Positions 19,436-24,185 of a stretch of DNA of 24,185 bases are shown one piece after another. Below the pieces are notes generated by a model that saw only the letters and a list, made by a program, of their open reading frames with translations, searched no databases and had not been told where the DNA came from. Each line of letters opens with the position of its first letter. The first letter of the stretch is position 1. Source of the stretch: Micractinium sp. NFX-FRZ (taxonomy: Eukaryota > Chlorophyta > Trebouxiophyceae > Chlorellales > Chlorellaceae); assembly GCA_029339195.1 (NCBI GenBank), contig JAPTJF010000648.1, positions 1 through 24,185 on the forward strand, in the 5' to 3' direction. Both the position numbers and the translations under genes were made by a program.

Positions 19436-20238
19436 TAGGGTTGGGGGGTGCGTTATGCGTTAGTAACTAACGTTATGCGTTATAACCGATACTAACGTTA
19501 CCACTTATGATGGGTTATAGGGCTTTAGGGTTTAGGCGCGGCGGCCGCAGGCCGCCGGTTAGCGCATGTCCACTCAACATCGCGCGGCCGGGGCGCTCTT
19601 TTAGGCCACCCCCGCGCGATTTAGGGTACTAGCAGTGCAACATGTTATTTGAGAGCGCCGGCGGGCCTTTACGCGTACAGTAGCGGAGTTGGTGTGAGTG
19701 GAGTAAAGTTGGTGTGAGTGGAAAGGAGTCTGCCAGCTGGCACTGAGGAATGCTGATGCAGCGTGGGTTCTTCGCTTATAAAACGCCTCGGAACGGCATT
19801 TCGAGCACAGTTCACACAATGCCGAACCCCTGAGGGAGCCCGTGTTACCCTGCCTGAGCACATCCTGGCCAGAATTGCTGAGCTGAAAGACGCCCAGGCG
19901 GTGCTTTTGTGTGGTGCTGTGCACCGCCTCCCTCCTTTCGCACCCTGCACTCTCCCTCCAGCCCCTTTGGTTTTGCTGTACCATGACCATAACTGGCTCT
20001 GTTGTAGAACAAGTCAGACTTGTGCCCCAGGTTGCTGCAGTGCAGCCCCTGCAACCAAAAACACCGTGATAACCCAGCATAACGGGCAGTAACGGCAGTA
20101 ACGGGTTATAACGCTTTTCCCCTTGTGTGCATGGTTACTTTTCCAGGCTAACGTTTGGAGGAAATATAACTAACGGTTGAGTTATGTAGCGTTATAACCA
20201 GTTATTTCCACAGCACTCAAGGGTTACCCCCAACCCTA
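19436..20238. mobile_element. non-autonomous hAT-type DNA transposon, 803 bp
   Basis: Perfect 12-bp terminal inverted repeats TAGGGTTGGGGG (19436-19447) and CCCCCAACCCTA (20227-20238) start with TAGGG, as in Ac/Ds-type hAT ends. They are bounded by a perfect 8-bp direct repeat GGGGTGGG (19428-19435, 20239-20246), the hAT target-duplication length. Subterminal repeats are arranged head-in: CGTTA at 19451, 19458, 19471, 19478 and 19496 on the left; TAACG at 20080, 20090, 20099, 20109, 20149 and 20171 on the right; with GTTATAAC palindromes on both sides. The left end also carries two copies of CGTTATGCGTTA (19451, 19471). No transposase is recognised inside (frames of 109 and 159 codons have no hAT motif), so it would depend on an element elsewhere. 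Confidence 0.85.
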
Positions 20239-20246
20239 GGGGTGGG
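20239..20246 (+). repeat. right 8-bp target-site duplication of the hAT element
   Basis: GGGGTGGG directly follows the right TIR. Its last six bases are also the first six of the 11-bp duplication that flanks the neighbouring retrotransposon. Confidence 0.8.
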
Positions 20247-20251
20247 TCCTA
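20241..20251 (+). repeat. 11-bp target-site duplication, 3' side of the RT-PHD element
   Basis: GGTGGGTCCTA here and at 21685-21695 bounds the retrotransposon exactly: one copy touches its microsatellite-like tail, the other its truncated 5' end. Confidence 0.8.
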
Positions 20252-20439
20252 GTCTAGTCTAGTCGTTACAGCTTTTCACATCCCCAAAAGGATTCAACTT
20301 CAGGACGAACCATTATCCTGAGAGGTTGACGAGGCATGCACCAGACCATGAAAACATGAAAACATGAAAACAGGGGGCCTATACAAGCTGGGTATGAATC
20401 AACGAAAATATGTGCAGCAATGGGGAAAGTGTGAGTGGT

Positions 20440-21534
20440 CTAGCTGCTGATGGAGAAGTACTCATTCCATTGCGACTTGCTTGCTGCGGCTTCAAAGAGG
20501 TCGGGGCGGCCCTCGCACAGGCGGCGCAGCTCAGAGCGGGGAAGCTTAGCAGACACGTCAGCGGCATACTGGGATACGAGGGAGGGCGGGGCGCGGCTCT
20601 GTGCGGGTGCGGACGAAACAATGTCTCCGAAAAACAGCTGCTTAGCTAGGCGATAGTTAGGCATTCTCAGGACGTGGCCCACCCAGCAGCCTCGCAGGCG
20701 CATGAGCTGCAGCTCAATGCTGGGCTGCTCGCATGCCGCCATCAGCACCTCATTAGAGATGTACTGGCTGCTGTCAGGCTGCACAGCCCTGCTGCCTTTC
20801 AAGATCTGCCTCAGATGCTTGCGCTGCAGCACTTCTAGCCGCTCCAACTGCGCTGGCGTGAGCGCCCAGCTGTGCCCACCATACAGCAGCACGGAGGACA
20901 CCAGGGCGCGGTAGATGCGCATTTTGGTGCTGAGCTGGACGCAGCGCTGCCGCCACACCGGCCGGTGCAGCCGCTTGAAGGCGCAGGCTGCCTGCTGGGT
21001 GCGGTAGGTGAGCTCTGCATCCAGGCCTCCGTCGCTGGAGAACTGGCTGCCCAGATACTTGAAGCGCCGCACCCAGGCGACTGGCTGCCCCTCCACGGTG
21101 ATGCACACTGGTGTTGCTCTGCTTGCTGTGCCGCCGCTGGCAGCAGCCACTGCTTCGCATGCTGGGCACTGCCAATCGCCCTCGGGCACTGCTGCTAGCG
21201 GGGGCTGGAGGCAGCCAGTATGCCAGCCGCTGTCGCAGCCGCTGCACACCAGCATGCTGGTCTCCGGCTGCAGGCTGTGGCAGTGTTGGCATATGAGACT
21301 GCGGCGCCACCACTCTGGCGACTGCTGCTGTCGCGGGTCAAGCACCAGGCACTCAGTCTTGCTGCCGCTGATGACCAGGCCCCAGCGCTGGCAGGCTGCC
21401 TCCAGGTGCCGCACATACAGCTGCAGCGCCACAGCGCTGCTCGCTACTGCTGCAAGATCATCCGCTAGCAGCAGCTGCACCATTTCCACACTGCCCTCGC
21501 TGCTGCCGCTGCGCAGCGGCTGGTCATGCTTCAC
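20440..21534 (-). CDS. reverse transcriptase C-terminal part with embedded PHD finger
   Basis: 364 codons, uninterrupted; the frame starts on a GTG because the element is truncated, so no true start exists here. Residues 17-30 carry the RT catalytic block EMVQLLLADDLAAV (Asp25-Asp26, usually F/YADD). WGLVISGSKTEC (51-62) matches the following RT motif. Residues 82-126 are a canonical C4HC3 PHD finger: C82-x2-C85-x11-C97-x2-C100-x4-H105-x2-C108-x14-C123-x2-C126, with Trp104 and the DWQCPAC ending. The RT then resumes with VEGQPVAWVRRFKYLGSQFSSDGG (147-170) and the thumb-like KMRIYRALVSSVLLYGGHSWALT. PHD fingers read histone H3 tails, so a chromatin-targeting role is possible. The finger sits in a loop between two RT motifs, not at a terminus. 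Confidence 0.85.
   Translation of the reverse strand: MKHDQPLRSGSSEGSVEMVQLLLADDLAAVASSAVALQLYVRHLEAACQRWGLVISGSKTECLVLDPRQQQSPEWWRRSLICQHCHSLQPETSMLVCSGCDSGWHTGCLQPPLAAVPEGDWQCPACEAVAAASGGTASRATPVCITVEGQPVAWVRRFKYLGSQFSSDGGLDAELTYRTQQAACAFKRLHRPVWRQRCVQLSTKMRIYRALVSSVLLYGGHSWALTPAQLERLEVLQRKHLRQILKGSRAVQPDSSQYISNEVLMAACEQPSIELQLMRLRGCWVGHVLRMPNYRLAKQLFFGDIVSSAPAQSRAPPSLVSQYAADVSAKLPRSELRRLCEGRPDLFEAAASKSQWNEYFSISS
21157..21291 (-). other. PHD finger inserted in the RT
   Basis: These codons encode residues 82-126 of the frame above. All eight zinc ligands are present in C4HC3 order with normal spacing. The aromatic residue two before the last Cys pair (Trp121) and the CDSGWHTGC core are those of genuine PHD domains rather than RING or knuckle motifs. 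Confidence 0.9.
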
Positions 21535-21684
21535 CTGCGCTCCGGCTGCAGCCGCGGCAGGGTGTCTGGCAGGGAAAACCGCACCTGCACACCCAGCTGC
21601 ATGCCAAGGCTGGCTGCCTCCCGCTTGGCTGTGACCGCTGCCTCCCTCACATGATCCATGTAGATGTTAGAGAGCAGGCCTGGA

Positions 21685-21695
21685 GGTGGGTCCTA
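21685..21695 (+). repeat. 11-bp target-site duplication, 5' side of the RT-PHD element
   Basis: GGTGGGTCCTA, identical to 20241-20251. The inferred empty site reads GTAGGGGTGGGTCCTA followed by TGGCGTAGC. Confidence 0.8.
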
Positions 21696-21724
21696 TGGCG
21701 TAGCTGGCGGTGTGCCGTAGCGTA

Positions 21725-21833
21725 ACTAAGCCTTACTGCCGTACTAAGCCTTAGCAAGCGTAACAGCAGCGTAGCAGGAGGAGGAGTGTTGCACTAAGCC
21801 GTTCGCTGGGGCGCAAGCCGTAATTAAGCCTTA
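21725..21833 (+). repeat. short interspersed repeat ACTAAGCCTTA
   Basis: Perfect at 21725-21735 and 21743-21753, partial (ACTAAGCC) at 21793-21800, and one mismatch (ATTAAGCCTTA) at 21823-21833, ending exactly at the Helitron terminus. Purpose unknown; it may be subterminal sequence of another element. Confidence 0.65.
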
Positions 21834-21844
21834 CTAGTTGGAGC

Positions 21845-21860
21845 CCGTGCTCCCGCACGG
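21845..21860 (-). repeat. Helitron 3' terminal hairpin
   Basis: A 6-bp perfect stem (CCGTGC/GCACGG) with a 4-nt loop, 11 nt upstream of the CTAG end on the minus strand. Confidence 0.75.
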
Positions 21861-22015
21861 AGTTTAAGTTGTTCCGGGGTGCTTACAGGTGCTCGAAAAG
21901 GGGGGAGCAAGAATGAGGGCTGAAAAAGCCGCCTGAGCTCAGCGGCACACCTTAGCCGCCAGTGCATTTCACCAAAAAGGGGGGGGGAGAGGGCGGCACG
22001 AGAATCTTCTTGCAT

Positions 22016-23200
22016 TCAGCGCAGCAACTCAGGATACACCATGTTCTTGGTGTACATTCTTGTGCGCCCTCCGCCAGCAGGTGGCCGGTGTGCAGGGGCG
22101 ACGCCGGCAGCACGCACACCACCAACCGGTCCCAGGAGCCTACACGTGAGTAGGCCACGTACAGCTGGCCGTGGCTGAACACTGGCTTTGGCTCTTGCAC
22201 AAAGTGCAATGCGCCGCAATGGTTGCAGGGGCGATCCATGCGGCCCAGATAGTGGTATGCTGTCTGCGGGTCGCCAGGCGTGCGGATGAGCACATCGGGG
22301 AGCTGCGTCAGCATGTCCAGTTCTGGCGGCCACCGCCGGCCACCACCGTGCAGCAGGCCGGCAAGGCGCTGCCGCTCTGCCACACGCTCTGCAGCACGCT
22401 GTTGCCGGCGCTGCCCAAGAGTTGCCGCCCTTGCCGCATGTTGTGCCGCCTGCTGTTGTTGGCGCTGTTGCTGCCTTTGCGTAGCTGAACGGTGCCTCCA
22501 CTCGTGCGCTTGGGCGCTGCGCTGCGCATGCCGCTCTTGCGATTGTTGCTCTTAGGCTTCTACCCGCGCACCGAGCGCCGCCGTGGAAGCTGCAACAGCA
22601 GCTTGCCGCGCCTGCCGCACCTGACGCCGCTGCTCCTCAGTGCTGAGCGGTGCTTGCCCTGCAGCTGTTGCAAGGCACAGATTGGAGTCGCGCTGCCGGA
22701 GCGCCAGGCTGCTGATCTCGCTGGTGTGAGGGAGTAGCACCTGCAAATGAAACCGAACAGAAAAAGGCACTCTTGCTTTGTGCAAGTTTGGCCACTTGCC
22801 AACATGCTGCAAGCCCCGAGTGTGCCGCAACCCCAAGTGCAACTACCATGCACAGAGTAGGGTGCCCAATGTTACCGACCTGCCAATGATGCTGCCCCAT
22901 CCAGCGGGTTCCTGAGCCCCCGGAGGCCGTTGGCATTGATGCCAACGGCCTCCGATAATCGATATCGGCCTCTTCGACGACGGAGGCGGGGCCAGCTGCA
23001 ACAGTTCCGCTGGCAGCTGCGGCGCGCGGCGCCGCCAGATGCTGGTGCTGTTGTTGCTGCCCCGGCAGCAGGTCGCCCTCCACTCGAGCTGCTGCTGCTG
23101 CTGCCGCGGGAGGGGGAGGAGGAGGCAAGTTGAAGGCTGCAGCAGCAGCGGCGGCACCGGCGAGCGGGTCTACCGCTGCCAGCCTGTCGTGCTGCTCTGT
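22016..23200 (-). pseudogene. internally deleted Helitron Rep-helicase protein remnant
   Basis: On the minus strand an exon ending at 22880 (VEEADIDYRRPLASM...MGQHHWQ) splices in phase over a 139-bp intron to 22740 (VLLPHTSEISSLALRQ). The frame runs through an arginine/glutamine-rich stretch, interrupted by TAA at 22552-22554. It then gives ELDMLTQLPDVLIRTPGDPQ, AYHYLGRM and CNHCGALHF, the zinc-binding signature of the Helitron N-terminal region. Directly after QEPKP comes VFSHGQLYVAYSRVGSWDRL, the last motif of the PIF1-type helicase. The HUH nuclease and nearly all of the helicase, normally over 1000 residues, are missing. A frame change near 22075 is needed to reach the typical C-terminus TKNMVYPELL before the stop at 22016. 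It cannot be active itself. Confidence 0.75.
22921..22954. repeat. perfect 15-bp inverted repeat with TTGA loop
   Basis: CGGAGGCCGTTGGCA (22921-22935) is followed by TTGA and then its exact reverse complement (22940-22954). A second inverted repeat, CCGATA-ATCGA-TATCGG (22952-22968), overlaps its right arm. Both lie within the first recognisable exon of the Helitron remnant. Confidence 0.9.
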
Positions 23201-24185
23201 GAGCCGTCGTTGTCGCTGTCCTCCCCCCCGCGGGCTTACGCGGGCTTCCGCGGGGGCGATTAGCCTGCCCTGGCACTTTGGGTGTCGGACATGTCCCCCA
23301 TTGCCGCCCCGCGTTCGCTACATCAGACAGAGTTTGGCAGCTGTGCCTTTCGATGTGCGTATGTCGGGGCCTCCAGAGACGCAAGTAGAAGACAGGCCCG
23401 ACGCAGCAGGCGCAGGAAGAGCGCAGCAGGTCCTGAAGCCCCTGGTTGTTGCAGCGCTCGAGCGGTATAGCAAACGCTTGCAGGAAGCTGTAGGAACGCC
23501 GCAAGCGCCCCTGTTGGCCGGCCGGCCGGGAACGCCGCCAGCCCCCCCTGCTGTGTCCCGCGAGTGCAGCGGCCGCTCCCTGGGCCCTTCCACGCTGCTC
23601 AGGAAGCTCCAAAGAGCTGAAAGCCCGCCCGGGGGAGGCTGGAGCGCGCGAAGGTGGCGGGCCCGGCTGTCGCCTCCTGTCCTCGCAGGCCAGGACAGCT
23701 GCCCTCCCCACGCCCCTCTCAGGAGGTGAACTTTTACATGTAGAATCAGAATCTCTGCTCAGGCGGTTGGAACCGAAGCAGCAGCGGCCACCAGACAGCC
23801 CCTTTCTTTTGCCACCTGCCGCACCGACCTTCATTATATGGACTAGTTGAACCCATGCCCGTTGGGGCACGCCTTGTATCCTCCATGCCCAAAAGCAAGC
23901 GCCCGCGCACAACCGACCACAATGGATGTACCTCGGTCCCCCGATCATTTCTACGTCTAATCGGCGTCGCGATTTGTTTTAGCGCAGCAGCCGCGCGTGT
24001 ATCAGTAACCCAGGGGCGCTCGACGCAAACACATCGACTCCCTGATCATTTCGATGCGTTCGGACAGGCCGCAGTGCCAACATCGCCAGGTTTAAGATCG
24101 CAGCACGCGCCCTACCATATATCCAGAGTTTCTTTCGGGGGAAACCTGGGTTTCTTGGGGAAACCCTGGCAAAGTTGGGGAAACT
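23201..24185. other. no recognised gene; probable Helitron 5' region or flank
   Basis: Long overlapping open frames on both strands (for example 358 codons on the minus strand down from 23948, about 200 codons on the plus strand from 23130) are Arg/Ala/Pro-rich without motifs and look like GC-driven open sequence. Structures visible are a 9-bp inverted repeat CCCCCGCGG/CCGCGGGGG around 23225-23256 and, at the window end, three GGGGAAAC-type units with a GGGTTTC/GAAACCC inverted repeat (24148-24166). Confidence 0.3.

Larger units (their letters stand above)
20252..21684 (-). mobile_element. 5'-truncated non-LTR retrotransposon with RT-PHD reading frame, 1433 bp
   Basis: The element lies on the minus strand between perfect 11-bp duplications (GGTGGGTCCTA at 20241-20251 and 21685-21695). 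Its 3' end shows the expected tail: on the minus strand, tandem GACTA units run into the duplication (plus AGTCTAGTCTAGTC at 20251-20264). About 170 bp of 3' UTR precede it. The 5' end begins inside the reverse transcriptase with PPPGLLSNIYMDHV (about 21650-21690), the motif before the catalytic palm, followed by AKREAASLGMQLGVQVRF. A 1-nt frame change near 21560 separates this from the main 364-codon frame. Truncation at 5' and a variable-length target duplication are typical of target-primed reverse transcription. Confidence 0.85.
21834..23200 (-). mobile_element. Helitron (3' end and collapsed coding region)
   Basis: On the minus strand the element ends in CTAG (plus 21834-21837) followed by T, the required A-T insertion context. 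Eleven nt before the end is a GC-rich hairpin CCGTGC-GGGA-GCACGG (plus 21845-21860). This pairing of a hairpin 10-12 nt from a CTRR terminus is diagnostic for Helitrons. The terminus lies 182 bp beyond a reading frame with Helitron protein motifs on the same strand. The 5' TC end was not found: it lies somewhere beyond about 23200 or outside the window, so the right border given is only the extent of coding similarity. Confidence 0.75.

Noticed and set aside
19501..19530. Interstitial telomere repeat (GGGCTTTAGGGTTTAGG)
   Set aside because: Only about two TTTAGGG-like units; too short, and inside the hAT element.
23130..23729. 199-codon plus-strand ORF
   Set aside because: No recognisable domain, Ala/Pro/Arg-rich, overlapped by equally long frames on the other strand.
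22872..23948. 358-codon minus-strand Arg-rich ORF
   Set aside because: No domain; it overlaps, in another frame on the same strand, the exon that splices to the Helitron remnant. Long open frames are expected in such GC-rich DNA.
1..24185. tRNA, rRNA or bacterial operon features
   Set aside because: No tRNA-like cloverleaf, rRNA stretch or Shine-Dalgarno-led operon was noticed on reading; the intron-rich genes are eukaryotic.

Overview
The window is nuclear DNA of a green alga. The genes have many short spliceosomal introns (mostly GT-AG, a few GC-AG), TGTAA-type poly(A) signals downstream of stop codons, CAG/GCT-rich low-complexity coding sequence, and plant-type plastid genes. A core chlorophyte (Sphaeropleales, Chlamydomonadales or a relative) fits best, but I cannot fix the genus. 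Intron boundaries were read by hand from splice consensus, reading phase and family knowledge.

1-4520: a tandem array of a secreted proline-rich (SPPPPK-type, wall-glycoprotein-like) gene. One copy is intact (410-1501, 3 exons). A relic lies at about 2030-2420, a nearly complete but frameshifted copy at about 2480-3583, and a further decayed copy at about 4130-4521. 4522-6245 has no recognisable gene, only a 202-bp duplicated piece of the next gene.

6246-14063: the gene-dense core. A GLY1/SFD1-type plastid glycerol-3-phosphate dehydrogenase (minus strand, 12 exons) diverges from a NUDCD2-like CS-domain gene (plus strand, 5 exons) across 212 bp. The NUDCD2 stop is followed after 2 nt by the first ATG of a 10-exon FtsZ-like gene resembling the plastid-division protein ARC3, a possible bicistronic pair. 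The FtsZ-like product has lost the GTPase signature.

14371-17439: a 5'-truncated, lesion-bearing tandem duplicate of the FtsZ-like gene. One of its introns carries an extra ~0.75 kb holding a CRE/CCAAT/TATA-like cluster and small ORFs.

17545-24185: a mobile-element nest. It holds (a) the 3' end of a non-LTR retrotransposon with a zinc-knuckle and a possible restriction-like endonuclease; (b) an 803-bp hAT-type non-autonomous transposon with 12-bp TIRs and a perfect 8-bp target duplication; (c) immediately beside it, a 5'-truncated non-LTR retrotransposon on the minus strand, with an 11-bp target duplication, a (GACTA)n tail and a PHD finger embedded in its reverse-transcriptase reading frame; (d) the 3' terminus and a collapsed Rep-helicase ORF of a Helitron. 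The best candidates for something new are the RT-PHD element, the 2-nt-spaced NUDCD2/ARC3-like pair, and the promoter-like insertion upstream of the truncated ARC3-like copy.
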